NCBI GenBank assembly: GCA_963803335.1
Contig: CAWDME010000006.1
Span: 62,001 to 126,000 of the forward strand
Reading direction: 5' to 3'
Origin: DASSUW01 sp963803335
GTDB lineage: Bacteria; Actinomycetota; Thermoleophilia; Solirubrobacterales; Solirubrobacteraceae
DNA length: 64,000 nt
The position numbers and the translations under genes were made by a program. The notes beneath the pieces were generated by a model. That model did no database searches. It saw only the letters and a program-made list of their open reading frames with translations, and was not told the origin of the DNA. Every line of letters begins with the position of its first letter. Positions within the stretch are counted from its first letter, which is position 1. Of the stretch, positions 14,534-24,021 are shown piece by piece.

Positions 14534-16897
14534 TCACTGCTGCGCCATCAGCAACCGGACCGTCGCTTCGTCGTCGGCGATCAGCTCGCCCGCGAGGTCG
14601 ATCGCGACCTGGCGGATCGTGCCTGTGAACGGGAACGGGGGCGCGTAGGTCTCCGACGCCGGGGCCCCGAAGTCGAAGCCGCAGCTGAGACCCTCGAGCT
14701 CGAAGAACAGCGGCGTCGTGTGCGGGTATTCGGTGTGGGCGACGAGCTCGCCGTCGATGTAGAGCTGCCCGTTGCCCGGTGCGCCCTTGCCGTTGGCGAT
14801 GTCCGGGGCGCCGGTCGGCTCGAACTCGTAGCGCAGCGCGTGGCGGCCCTCGCTGAGCACGTCGCCAGCGCGCATCTCGAAGCGGTCGAGGCCGACGTAG
14901 TTGTAGACGAAGCGCAGCTGCCCGTCCTTCATGAAGAACGCGTAGCCGCCGGCGTCGCCGCCCTGCGCCACCAGCACGCCCTCCGCGCCGCCCGCCGGGA
15001 TGTCGACGTCGGCCTCGATCGAGTAGGCGCGGTTGTAGACGGCTGGCGCCGCGAACGACGGCACCACGGACGCCCCCGGGTAGTAGACGAACCGGGTGCG
15101 CGGCTTGGACGTCTGCGGCCGCACAGTCGCCAGCCGCGCCTGCATCGAGCTGTCGAGCGGCAGGACCTTGTACTTCTCGGCCTCCTGCCACCACAGCGCG
15201 GCCAGCTCGCGCAGCTTCTCGGGGTGCTCGGCGGCGACGTCGCGCGCCTCGGTGGGGTCGTCGGTCATCCGGTACAGCTCCCAGCCGCTGCGTTCGAGCT
15301 CCTCGAGGATCTCCGGGGTGATCGGCTGCCCCAGCGCGCGACCGGTCTGGGCCGCAGTCGTGAAGTTCGGCGCCGGCCACGGGCAGACCGCCCGCCACTC
15401 GTCGTGGTAGATGGCGCGGTGACCGAGCATCTCGAAGTACTGGGTGACGTGGTGCGACGGCGCGCCGGCGTCGTCGAACGTGTGGGCGAAGCTCACGCCC
15501 TCCAACGGCGACTGCGGGACTCCGCGGATCGCCGCCGGCGGCTCGACGCCGAGCGCGTCCAGCACCGTCGGCACCATGTCGATCGCGTGCGCGTACTGGG
15601 TGCGCACCTCGCCGCGCGCGGCGATGCCCGCCGGCCACGCGACCACGAACGGGTCGCTCGAGCCGCCGCGGTACGTCTCGCGCTTCCAGCGGCGGAACGG
15701 CGTGTCGCCCGCCCACGCCCAGCCCCAGGCGTAGTGGTTGTAGGACGACGGGCCGCCGAGGTCGTCGATGTGGGCGAAGTTGTCCTCGAAGCTCTCCGGG
15801 ACCATGTTGAAGAAGCGCATCTCGTTGAACGAGCCCGTGGCACCGCCCTCGGCCGAGGCGCCGTTGTCCGAGATCACCATGATCAGCGTGTTGTCGAGCT
15901 CGCCGATCTGCTCGAGCGTGTCGAGCAGGCGCCCGAAGTGGTGGTCGCAGTGCGAGACGAACCCGGCGAAGACCTCCATCATCCGCGCGTACAGGCGCCG
16001 CTCGTCGTCGGACAGCGACGACCACTCGGGCACGTCGGGATCGCGCGGCGAGAGCTGCGCGTCGGCGGGCAGTAGCCCGATCGCCTTCTGGCGGGCGAAC
16101 ACCTTCTCGCGGTAGGCGTCCCAGCCATCGTCGAACGTGCCGGCGTAGCGGTCCGTCCACTCGCGCGGCGCGTGATGGGGCGCGTGTCCGGCCCCCGGGG
16201 CGTAGTACAGGAAGAACGGCTTCTCCGGGGCGTTGACGTGCGCGTCGATGACGCACTTGATCGCCTGGTCGGCGAGGTCCTCGCTGAGGTGGTAGCCCTC
16301 CTCGGGCGTGCGCGGCGGCTGCGTCGAGCCGTTGTCGACCGTGAGGTCGGGATACCACTGGTTGGTCTCGCCGCCGAGGAAGCCATAGAAGCGCTCGAAG
16401 CCGCGGCCGAGCGGCCAGCGGTGCAGCGGGCCCGCGGGGGTGTTCTCCTCCGACGGGGACAGGTGCCACTTACCGATGCAGAACGTGTTGTAGCCCTGCC
16501 CCAGCAGCATCTCGGGCACCATGCCGTTCTCGAACGGCATGCGGCCGTCGTAGCCGGGATATCCGGTCGCGAGCTCCATGATGCAGGCGACCCCGCTCGA
16601 GTGGTGGTTGCGGCCGGTGAGGATGCACGCGCGCGTCGGCGAGCACAGGGCCGTCGTGTGCATGTTCGCGTAGCGCAGCCCGGAAGCGGCCACGCGGTCG
16701 ATGTTCGGCGTCTCCACCAACCCGCCGAAGCAGCTCAGCTGTCCGTAGCCGACGTCGTCGAGGACGACGAACAGCACGTTCGGCGCACCGTCGCGCGCCC
16801 GTGTCGGCGCCGGCCAGGCGGGGCTCGACTCCTGCACCGTGCGCCCGATCACGCCCGGGAAGTCGGTGCCATGCGGATATTCGACGGGGTCGCTCAT
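14534..16897 (-). CDS. type I sulfatase (arylsulfatase family)
   Basis: 787 aa. The sulfatase signature is complete: Asp47-Asp48 metal ligands in VVLDDVGYG, CSPTR at residues 85-89 with Cys85 as the residue converted to formylglycine, TGRNHH, GKWHLSP, and SDNGASAEGG. A C-terminal region of about 230 residues (YNRAYSIEADVDIP, LYIDGELVAHTEYP) has the beta-sandwich character often found in large actinobacterial arylsulfatases. No export signal, so it may be cytoplasmic. Start ATG 16895-16897; an upstream extension adds only low-complexity residues. It is divergent from the FGE gene, its expected activator. Confidence 0.93.
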   Translation of the reverse strand: MSDPVEYPHGTDFPGVIGRTVQESSPAWPAPTRARDGAPNVLFVVLDDVGYGQLSCFGGLVETPNIDRVAASGLRYANMHTTALCSPTRACILTGRNHHSSGVACIMELATGYPGYDGRMPFENGMVPEMLLGQGYNTFCIGKWHLSPSEENTPAGPLHRWPLGRGFERFYGFLGGETNQWYPDLTVDNGSTQPPRTPEEGYHLSEDLADQAIKCVIDAHVNAPEKPFFLYYAPGAGHAPHHAPREWTDRYAGTFDDGWDAYREKVFARQKAIGLLPADAQLSPRDPDVPEWSSLSDDERRLYARMMEVFAGFVSHCDHHFGRLLDTLEQIGELDNTLIMVISDNGASAEGGATGSFNEMRFFNMVPESFEDNFAHIDDLGGPSSYNHYAWGWAWAGDTPFRRWKRETYRGGSSDPFVVAWPAGIAARGEVRTQYAHAIDMVPTVLDALGVEPPAAIRGVPQSPLEGVSFAHTFDDAGAPSHHVTQYFEMLGHRAIYHDEWRAVCPWPAPNFTTAAQTGRALGQPITPEILEELERSGWELYRMTDDPTEARDVAAEHPEKLRELAALWWQEAEKYKVLPLDSSMQARLATVRPQTSKPRTRFVYYPGASVVPSFAAPAVYNRAYSIEADVDIPAGGAEGVLVAQGGDAGGYAFFMKDGQLRFVYNYVGLDRFEMRAGDVLSEGRHALRYEFEPTGAPDIANGKGAPGNGQLYIDGELVAHTEYPHTTPLFFELEGLSCGFDFGAPASETYAPPFPFTGTIRQVAIDLAGELIADDEATVRLLMAQQ

Positions 16898-17009
16898 GAT
16901 GCTGCCAGCCTCGCCGCAGCGCGCACGCGCGGACAAGGGCGCGGGCATGCCCTCCCCCGTGATGCGCGCACCGTTGCGACCTTCCGGCGGCAGCCCCTAG
17001 GGTCGGGCG

Positions 17010-17870
17010 ATGGAGGGCATGGTGTGGCTGCCCGGCGGCGAGTTCGCGATGGGCTCGGACGCCTTCTATCCGGAGGAGGCACCGGTTCGGCGCGTCGCGG
17101 TTGACGGCTTCTGGATCGACGAGCGGCCGGTGACGGTTGCCGACTTCCGGCGCTTCGTGAAGGCGACCGGGTACGTCACGGTGGCGGAGCGTCCGCTCGA
17201 CCCGGCCGTCTACCCGGACGTGGACCCGGGAGCGCTGGTCTTCCGCCCCTCGCGCGGACCGATCGACCTGCGCGACGTGCGCAACTGGTGGACGTACGTG
17301 CCGGGCACGACGTGGCAGCGGCCCGAAGGCCCGGCCAGCGACACCTACACGCGCGGTCGGCACCCGGTCACGCAGGTCGCCTACGAGGACGCCCAAGCCT
17401 ACGCAGCCTGGGCCGGCAAGGCGCTGGCGACCGAGACCGAGTGGGAGTACGCCGCCCGCGGCGGGCTCGACGGCGCGGTGTTCGCCTGGGGCGATGAGTT
17501 CGCGCCCGGCGGACGGCTGATGGCCAACACGTGGCAGGGCGAGTTCCCGTGGCAGAACCTGCTCAGCGACGGCTACGGGGGCACGTCACCCGTCGGCGCC
17601 TTCCCGCCCAACGGCTACGGCCTGTACGACACAACGGGCAACGTCTGGGAGTGGACGTGCGACGAGCCGGCCGCGAACGGCGCGCCGCCGCGGCCGTGCT
17701 GCGCGCCGTCGGAGCCGGGCGCGCACATCCCCCGGCGGGTGATCAAGGGCGGCTCGCATCTGTGCGCGCCCAACTACTGCCTGCGCTACCGGCCCGCGGC
17801 GCGCCAGTTCGAGGCCATCGACACTTCTACCGGCCACATCGGCTTCCGCTGCGTGCTCCGAGCGCCGTAG
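17010..17870 (+). CDS. formylglycine-generating enzyme (sulfatase-activating)
   Basis: 286-aa FGE-sulfatase-domain protein. It oxidises the CxPxR cysteine of type I sulfatases to formylglycine using O2 and copper. The copper/redox cysteine pair is present as Cys252 and Cys257 in GGSHLCAPNYCLRYRPAAR, which separates true FGEs from FGE-fold proteins without activity. Other family blocks: MVWLPGGEFAMGSD, WEYAARGG, GNVWEWTCD and HIGFRCV. Divergent from the sulfatase gene 112 bases away, and followed after 44 bases by the TIR gene on the same strand. A second substrate could be the sulfatase at 51.5 kb. Confidence 0.95.
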   Translation: MEGMVWLPGGEFAMGSDAFYPEEAPVRRVAVDGFWIDERPVTVADFRRFVKATGYVTVAERPLDPAVYPDVDPGALVFRPSRGPIDLRDVRNWWTYVPGTTWQRPEGPASDTYTRGRHPVTQVAYEDAQAYAAWAGKALATETEWEYAARGGLDGAVFAWGDEFAPGGRLMANTWQGEFPWQNLLSDGYGGTSPVGAFPPNGYGLYDTTGNVWEWTCDEPAANGAPPRPCCAPSEPGAHIPRRVIKGGSHLCAPNYCLRYRPAARQFEAIDTSTGHIGFRCVLRAP

Positions 17871-17914
17871 CTTGCCGTCCCCATCCCGGCCCAGGTACGG
17901 TCGTCAAGATCGCG

Positions 17915-20900
17915 ATGACCGAACTGGTCGCAGCCGACGGCGAGGGCGGCAAGGTCGTCGCCGCGTTCGACGTCTTCCTCTCGCACAACAGCCGCGACAA
18001 GTCGCCCGTCGTGCGGATCGCCGAGCGCCTCAAGCGCGCGGGGCTCGAACCATGGCTGGACAAGTGGTCGCTGACGCCCGGCGGGGACTGGCAGCGCGAG
18101 CTCGGTGATGGACTCGAGGCCTCGCGCGCGTGTGCGGTGTTCATCGGCCCGCACGACGCCGGCGCGTGGGAGATCCAGGAAACCGGCCTCGCGGTCGATC
18201 GCGCCGCCAAGGACCAGCGCTTCCGCGTGTTCCCGGTGCTGCTGCCCGGCGTGCCGGAGCCGTTCGATCCGAACCGGCTCCCGCACTTCCTGCGGTCGCG
18301 CACGTGGGTGGATTTCCGCTCGGGCTACGAGGACACGCGCGCGCTGCAGGACCTCATCCACGCGATCAAGGGCATCCCGTTCGGCCCCGACGTTCCGATC
18401 GAGCCGCGCGACGACGTGTGCCCGTATCGCGGCCTGCGCGCGTTCGAGTCAGACGACGCCGAGTTTTTCTTCGGGCGCGACCGTGAGGTGCAGCGGCTCA
18501 CCGAGAAGCTCAAGGCCGGCCGGTTCCTCGCCGTGCTCGGCCCTTCGGGAAGCGGGAAATCCTCGCTCGTCCGGGCCGGGCTCCTGCCCGCGGTGACCGG
18601 CGGCGCGCTGCCCGACGTCGATCGCTGGCATGTCTGCGTGGTCCGGCCCGGAGCCACGCCGCTGACCGCGCTGGCCGCGGGCCTGCACACGCTGTCCGGA
18701 GCCGGCGCGATGCAGGCCACCCTCGACGGCCTCGCCAACGATGAGCGCACGCTGCACATGGCGGTGTCGCTCGCGCTGGCCGAGCGCCCTGCCGGGGAGC
18801 GCGTCCTGCTGGTCCTGGACCAGTTCGAAGAGGTCTTCACGATGTGCCACGACGAGCAGGAGCGCCGTGCCCTGTTCGCGAACGTCCTGCACGCCGTGTC
18901 GGTCCCCGGCGGCGACGCGGTGGTGGTGCTCACGATGCGCGCGGACTTCTATCCCAAGTGCGCCGCCTACGCCGAGCTCGCCCAGCTGCTGACGGCACAC
19001 CAGTTCCTCGTCGGCCCGATGGACGCGGACGGCCTGCGGCAGGCGATCGAGGAGCCCGCGCGCCGCGTGGGCCTGGAGTTCGAAGAGGGCCTGACGGCGA
19101 CGATCCTCGAAGACGTCGGGAAGGAGCCGGGCGCCCTGCCGTTGCTCGAGCACGCGCTGCTCGAGCTGTGGGAACGGCGCCGTGGCAGCATGCTCACGCT
19201 CGAGGGCTACCGTGACGCCGGCGGCGTCGACGGCGCGCTCGCCAAACGCGCCGACGAGATCTTCGCCGGGCTGAGCGAGGAGGAGCAGGAGATCGCGCGG
19301 CGCACGCTCCTCCGGCTCACCGAGCCCGGCGAGGGGACCGAGGACACGCGCCGCCGCGCGGCGCTCAGCGAGCTCGAGACCGGCGGCCACGGCGAGGAGT
19401 TCGACGCCGTGCTCGGGCGCCTCGTGGCCGCCCGGATGCTGACCTCGGGCAGCGACGACGCGGGCCACGAGCAGTTCGTCGAGGTGTCGCACGAGGCGCT
19501 GATCCGAGGCTGGCCGCGGCTCCGCGGCTGGATCGACGCCGACCGGGCGGCCCTGCGCGTCCAGCGCCGGCTCACCGACGCGGCGCGGGAGTGGGAAGAG
19601 CTGGGTCGCGACGACGGCGCGCTGTACCGCGGCGCACGGCTGGCCGAGGCGGTCGAGTTCGCGGGCGAGCACGAGGCCGAGCTGACCGAGCGCGAGCGGG
19701 CGTTCGTCGACGCGGGCGTCGAGCTCGAGGAGCGCGAGCGGACCGCGGAGGAGCAGCGGCGCCGCAAGGAGCTCGAAGACGCCCGCGCGCTCGCTGACGC
19801 GCAGAGCCGCGCGAAGCGGCGGCTGATGGGGGCGGCGGCGGTCCTGCTCGTGGGCTTCGTGGGAGCGGGCGCGGCCGCGCTCGTGGCGGTCCACCAGAAG
19901 AAGACCGCCACGCAGCAGAGCTCGCTCGCGCTCTCGCGCCAGCTCGCGGCGAACGCGGGCCAGCAGCTCAACCAGGATCCCGAGCTCGCGCTGTTGCTGG
20001 CGCTCGAGTCCGCGCGTCGCGCGCACACGGTCGAGGCCGAGGACGCGTTGCGGGCGACGCTGCAGTCACCGCTGCGCGCGACCCTGCGCGGGCACAGCGC
20101 ATCGGTGCTGGCGGCCGGCTTCGACCGCCAGGGCGGCCGCGCGGTCACGGCCGGCGCCGACGGGACGGCGCGCGTGTGGGACACCCGGACGGGGCGGACG
20201 ATCGCGGTGCTCCGCCACGGCGGGCGGGTGCTCGACGCGGCGTTCGACGCGAGCGGCACCCGCGTCGTGACCGCCGGCGCGGACGGCGTCGCGGCGCAAT
20301 GGGATGCCCGCAGCGGGCGGCGGCTGAGCACCACCGCGATCCGTCGCACGCCGAGCGCCGCCGTGTACGACGCCAGCATCAGCCCGGACGGGAGGCATGT
20401 GGCGACCGCCGGGCCCGGCGGGCTGCTCGTCTGGACGCTGGGCGGGACGGGGCCGCCGCGGCGGCTGACCGGAATCGACACCTCCCACGTCGCGTACGCG
20501 GCGCGCGCCGACCGGCTCCTGTCGCTCGACACGCCCGAGACGTTCCCCGCGTTCTCCACCCCGTCGGTCTGGGACCTCCGCAGCGGACACCGCACCGACG
20601 GCCCGCCGCTGATCGATCCTGTGGACGCCGCGCTGAGCGCCGACGGGCGGGCCGTACTCGTCATCGGCGACTCAGGCGTGTTCCGGTGGCGGACCGACGC
20701 GAAGGGAACGCAGCGCGTCGCCGGGCCGGGCGCGACAACGGCGGCTTTCAGCGCTGACGGCCGAGAGATCGTGACGGTCGGGGCGGGCGGTGCCGAGGTG
20801 CGTGACGCCGCCTCGCGCCAGCGGCTGACCGCGCTGCGCGCCGGCGCCCGCTACATGACCGCGGCGGCGTTCAGCGCCGACGGCCGTCGCATCGTCACGG

Positions 20901-21961
20901 CCGACGAGGGCGGGATCGGGCGCGTGTGGGAGCCGGGCGTGGTGCCGCTGGCCCCGCGCGGCAACGAAGTCGCGGTCGCCGCCTTCTCGCCCGACGGCCG
21001 CCGCGTCGGCGGCCTCTCAGCCGTCGGAGTGAGCACCGTGACGGCCCGCGGGAGCACCTACGACCCGTTGGCGATCATCTGGGATGCAGCCGACGGGCAC
21101 CTCGTATCCGCGCAGCCCACGGGATTCGGCACGGTCAACACGCCGGACGTGATCGCGGACAACAACCGGGGGACCCAGGCGAGCTTCAGCCGCGACGGCA
21201 GGCTGGTGTTCGGAACCGACCTCATCGATCTCTCCGTCTACGACGCCAAGAAGGGCGGTCGGCTGTCCGGCACGCCGGCGGACGCCGCCAGCGCGGACGG
21301 CAGCCGGATCGCGCGCATCGCCGCTCGGCGGACGCGGGTCGATGTGCTGGACGCCGAGTCTCCACACCGCGTGGCGAGCCTCCCGCTCACGCTGAAGGGC
21401 GTCGACGCGGTCGAGCTCAGCCCGGACGGGCGATGGCTCGCCGCGTTCAAGAGCGGCACCGACGCCCTCGAGGTCTTCGCGGTGAAGGACGGCGCGCGCG
21501 GCACGGTGCTGCGCGACCCCGGCGACCGCCTCGACTTCGTGCGCATCTCGGCCGACGCTCAGCGCCTGGTCGCCGCGCTCAGCGACGGCACCGCGCGGAC
21601 CTGGGACCTCCGTACGCACCAAGCGATCGCCGAACTGAGCGGGCATGTGCGGCGGCTGTGGACAGTCGCGTTCGGCGCCGACCGGCGGTTCGTCGTCACC
21701 GGCGGCGCTGACGGGACGACGCGAGTCTGGGAGACCGACACCGGCCGCTCTGTCGCCGTCCTGCCGGGCGGCGGCGGCGCGGCGTTCGGACCCGGCGAAC
21801 GGACCGTGGCGATCGTCGCCGGCGTCGCCCCGAACACCGGTGATGTATCCGCGATCCGCGCCTGCGATGCGTGCGCCACGTGGCCGGAGCTCCTGCGCCG
21901 CGCCGAGGCCCGCGCGCACCGCACGCTGACCCCGGCCGAGCGGGACCGGTTCATCGGCTAG
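17915..21961 (+). CDS. TIR-STAND NTPase-WD40 protein
   Basis: 1348 aa. N-terminal TIR domain (about 17-150: FDVFLSHNSRDKS, LEPWLDKWSLTPGGDW, then AWEIQETG with a Glu at 89 at the position of the NADase glutamate). STAND/nSTAND1-type ATPase follows (CPYRGLRAFESDDAEFFFGR; Walker A GPSGSGKSS at 209-217; VLLVLDQFEEVF as Walker B). Then come a charged helical linker, one predicted membrane-like segment (LMGAAAVLLVGFVGAGAAALVAV in two pieces around residue 640), and WD40 repeats to the end (ADGTARVWDTRTG, ADGTTRVWETDTG). Inference: a sensor-switch-effector protein of NLR-like layout, possibly a cell-suicide or immune protein. Direct defence function is not shown. ATG 17915. Confidence 0.92.
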   Translation: MTELVAADGEGGKVVAAFDVFLSHNSRDKSPVVRIAERLKRAGLEPWLDKWSLTPGGDWQRELGDGLEASRACAVFIGPHDAGAWEIQETGLAVDRAAKDQRFRVFPVLLPGVPEPFDPNRLPHFLRSRTWVDFRSGYEDTRALQDLIHAIKGIPFGPDVPIEPRDDVCPYRGLRAFESDDAEFFFGRDREVQRLTEKLKAGRFLAVLGPSGSGKSSLVRAGLLPAVTGGALPDVDRWHVCVVRPGATPLTALAAGLHTLSGAGAMQATLDGLANDERTLHMAVSLALAERPAGERVLLVLDQFEEVFTMCHDEQERRALFANVLHAVSVPGGDAVVVLTMRADFYPKCAAYAELAQLLTAHQFLVGPMDADGLRQAIEEPARRVGLEFEEGLTATILEDVGKEPGALPLLEHALLELWERRRGSMLTLEGYRDAGGVDGALAKRADEIFAGLSEEEQEIARRTLLRLTEPGEGTEDTRRRAALSELETGGHGEEFDAVLGRLVAARMLTSGSDDAGHEQFVEVSHEALIRGWPRLRGWIDADRAALRVQRRLTDAAREWEELGRDDGALYRGARLAEAVEFAGEHEAELTERERAFVDAGVELEERERTAEEQRRRKELEDARALADAQSRAKRRLMGAAAVLLVGFVGAGAAALVAVHQKKTATQQSSLALSRQLAANAGQQLNQDPELALLLALESARRAHTVEAEDALRATLQSPLRATLRGHSASVLAAGFDRQGGRAVTAGADGTARVWDTRTGRTIAVLRHGGRVLDAAFDASGTRVVTAGADGVAAQWDARSGRRLSTTAIRRTPSAAVYDASISPDGRHVATAGPGGLLVWTLGGTGPPRRLTGIDTSHVAYAARADRLLSLDTPETFPAFSTPSVWDLRSGHRTDGPPLIDPVDAALSADGRAVLVIGDSGVFRWRTDAKGTQRVAGPGATTAAFSADGREIVTVGAGGAEVRDAASRQRLTALRAGARYMTAAAFSADGRRIVTADEGGIGRVWEPGVVPLAPRGNEVAVAAFSPDGRRVGGLSAVGVSTVTARGSTYDPLAIIWDAADGHLVSAQPTGFGTVNTPDVIADNNRGTQASFSRDGRLVFGTDLIDLSVYDAKKGGRLSGTPADAASADGSRIARIAARRTRVDVLDAESPHRVASLPLTLKGVDAVELSPDGRWLAAFKSGTDALEVFAVKDGARGTVLRDPGDRLDFVRISADAQRLVAALSDGTARTWDLRTHQAIAELSGHVRRLWTVAFGADRRFVVTGGADGTTRVWETDTGRSVAVLPGGGGAAFGPGERTVAIVAGVAPNTGDVSAIRACDACATWPELLRRAEARAHRTLTPAERDRFIG

Positions 21962-22006
21962 TTCCTCATCCCCTCAGCTCCGCTGCCTCGCTCATGGTGG
22001 CGGTCA

Positions 22007-23707
22007 TCAGAAGTAGCTCGAGATGCGGCGGTAGACGGACCCGATGTTGTCGGTGTCGCCCTTCGCCAGCTCGCCGCCCGACGTGCTCGCGATGCGGCCG
22101 AGCACCTGCGTGGAGGGGGCGTCCTCGCCGTACGCGATCGGGAACACACGGATCGGGTTCGTCTCCGGGCCGGTGTGCGATGCGAGCTGCGGGACAAGCT
22201 GGCTCAGCAGCGGCTTGCCGATTGTGTCGTCGCCGTCGCTCAGGAGCACCACGGCGTTGATGCGGTCGGGATCGTTGAGCGCGGCGACGTTGTCGACGGC
22301 CTGCGACGTCGCCGCGTAGAGCGCGGTCTGTCCATCGGCGACCAGCCCGCGGACCCGCCTGCGCAGCTCGCCGGCGTCTTTCGCGAACGGTCGCACCGGC
22401 ACGACCGTTTGCACGTCGTCCGAGAACCTGACGAGCCCGACGCGATCACGCGGCGACAGCTGGCTCAGGAACCCCTGCAGCCCCTTCTTCGCATGGTCGA
22501 TCTTCGCGTCGGTGGCCATCGAGCTCGACGTGTCGACGACGAGCATGATGTTCGCGGCTTTGCGGTTCTTGGACCACGCCTCCTGGATACGCGCGAGGAC
22601 AGCCGGCTCGGGCGGCATGAGCCTGACGGCGGGCTGCTGCGGGTCCGCACCATGCTCCGCATCGACGGGCGAGACCGGTGCGGTGCCGGGGTCCGCGGGC
22701 CGGAACCCATAGCGCGCGGCGATCTGCGGTGTCACGTACTTCGCGAGGAACCGCTGGAACGCGGCGGCGCCGGCGCGCTCGTTGTCATCGACCCAGGGTG
22801 CCTTGAGGACGATGTACGGGCTGTCGGAGAAGAACGTGCCCTCGGCCGGGTAGATGCCGACGAGCTTCGACTGCGCGCCGCGATGCTTGTTGAAGTCGAC
22901 GAGGGTGGTCTCCTCCATCGCGGCCGCCGAGGCGTAGCTCGTGCCGTTCTTTTTCAGCTCGGACTCGATGAGGTCCGTCGTGGGGCCATAGTGGACGATC
23001 GACTGCTCGATCCCCGCGATCTCGCGCGCGACAGCGGGTCGCTCGACATCGGCGACCGTCAGCCCTTCCTTCTTGCCGGTCGCCGCCACGTACGCGCCGC
23101 TGACCGCCTCGAGCCCCGAGGTCGAGACCGAGGGGTTCGTGTGGACGTACTTGAACTGCCCCCACTCGGGATGGTGGTAGGCGCGCCAGCCGCGCGGGTC
23201 CTGCGCGAGCCGCAGCACGTCGGTCCAGCCGATCTGCTTCTTCGGCCACCCGAGGGCGCGTGCGAGCGGCTCCCACATCGCCAGCACGAGTGGCGACCGG
23301 ACCACCGACGAACTGTGAGGCGGGGTCAGGTCCTGGTCGGCGTCGTGGTCGAGGAGCGTCGCCCAGAGGGACGACGCCGGCGTCCACACGACCGGCTTGT
23401 CGCCGCCGGGCTCGCCGCCGGCGGCGTGCGCGATCGCCGTTTCCTCGTCGCCCGAGGCCGGCGTCGTCACCTTCACGTACACGGGCCGCCCATGCAGGTG
23501 CGGGCTGGTGTCGTTGTACGCGGCGGCGGCCTGCTTGACGAGATCACCCTTCTCGGGCGAGCTCGCCACGCTCACGACGATGGCGTTCTTCGGTGCGGGC
23601 GACGACGTATGCGCCGCGCTGCCGTGCTCCTTGCCGCCGTTCGCCATGGCGATCACGGCAACCGCGACGACGGCGGCGAGCACGACAATGAGCTGGCTCC
23701 GCTTCAT
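22007..23707 (-). CDS. extracellular solute-binding/von Willebrand A fusion protein
   Basis: 566 aa. N-terminal membrane anchor or signal (residues 5-22), a substrate-binding-protein-like region (about 40-340; VVWTPASSLWATLL, FFSDSPYIVLKAPW), then a vWA domain (386-560) with an intact MIDAS: Asp392, Ser394, Ser396 in VVDTSSSMA, Thr in GQTALYAA, and Asp in LLSDGDDT. This fusion is known in actinobacteria as an envelope protein; its ligand is unknown. Convergent with the TIR gene (45 bases apart) and heads a row of signalling genes on the minus strand. Confidence 0.88.
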   Translation of the reverse strand: MKRSQLIVVLAAVVAVAVIAMANGGKEHGSAAHTSSPAPKNAIVVSVASSPEKGDLVKQAAAAYNDTSPHLHGRPVYVKVTTPASGDEETAIAHAAGGEPGGDKPVVWTPASSLWATLLDHDADQDLTPPHSSSVVRSPLVLAMWEPLARALGWPKKQIGWTDVLRLAQDPRGWRAYHHPEWGQFKYVHTNPSVSTSGLEAVSGAYVAATGKKEGLTVADVERPAVAREIAGIEQSIVHYGPTTDLIESELKKNGTSYASAAAMEETTLVDFNKHRGAQSKLVGIYPAEGTFFSDSPYIVLKAPWVDDNERAGAAAFQRFLAKYVTPQIAARYGFRPADPGTAPVSPVDAEHGADPQQPAVRLMPPEPAVLARIQEAWSKNRKAANIMLVVDTSSSMATDAKIDHAKKGLQGFLSQLSPRDRVGLVRFSDDVQTVVPVRPFAKDAGELRRRVRGLVADGQTALYAATSQAVDNVAALNDPDRINAVVLLSDGDDTIGKPLLSQLVPQLASHTGPETNPIRVFPIAYGEDAPSTQVLGRIASTSGGELAKGDTDNIGSVYRRISSYF

Positions 23708-23725
23708 CGCAAGCCTCGACTCACC

Positions 23726-23936
23726 CTATCCGGCCGCCCACAGCCGCGTGAGGCGTCGTTGCATCAGGACCGTGGCCGCGATGATCGCCGGCACGCCGTT
23801 GTAGGTCCCGACGACCGCCGAGCGACGCGTCGCCCCGCGCGCGCCCGAAGTCGCGCATCTCACGGTTGATGGCGTAATACCAAAACACCCAATAGAAGGG
23901 GATCAGGACACCAGCGTTCACCTCGACAGCAGCCAC
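23726..23936 (-). pseudogene. DUF4234-like membrane protein, frameshifted or truncated
   Basis: Begins at GTG 23934-23936 behind a perfect AAGGAGGT at 5-base spacing, so the start is well supported. The first 30 residues (VLIPFYWVFWYYAINREMRDFG) match the DUF4234 membrane family. Then the frame loses sense, while the neighbouring frame reads GTYNGVPAIIAATVLMQRR to a TAG at 23726. A one-base frameshift near 23860, and probably an internal deletion, are indicated. Intact members have two to four membrane segments. Confidence 0.5.
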
Positions 23937-24021
23937 GACGACCTCCTTGACTCGACGATGGAGATCGTCGGCCCGGACGACGCACGCGGATACCCCACCT
24001 AGGGTAAGGCGTTCCCACCAG

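Noticed and set aside
17531..17914. N-terminal extension of the TIR protein
   Set aside because: It is the shadow of the FGE gene; the TIR domain starts just after ATG 17915.
20000..21900. Degenerate tandem DNA repeat in the WD40 region
   Set aside because: The periodicity is explained by protein-level WD40 repeats; no DNA-level tandem array.
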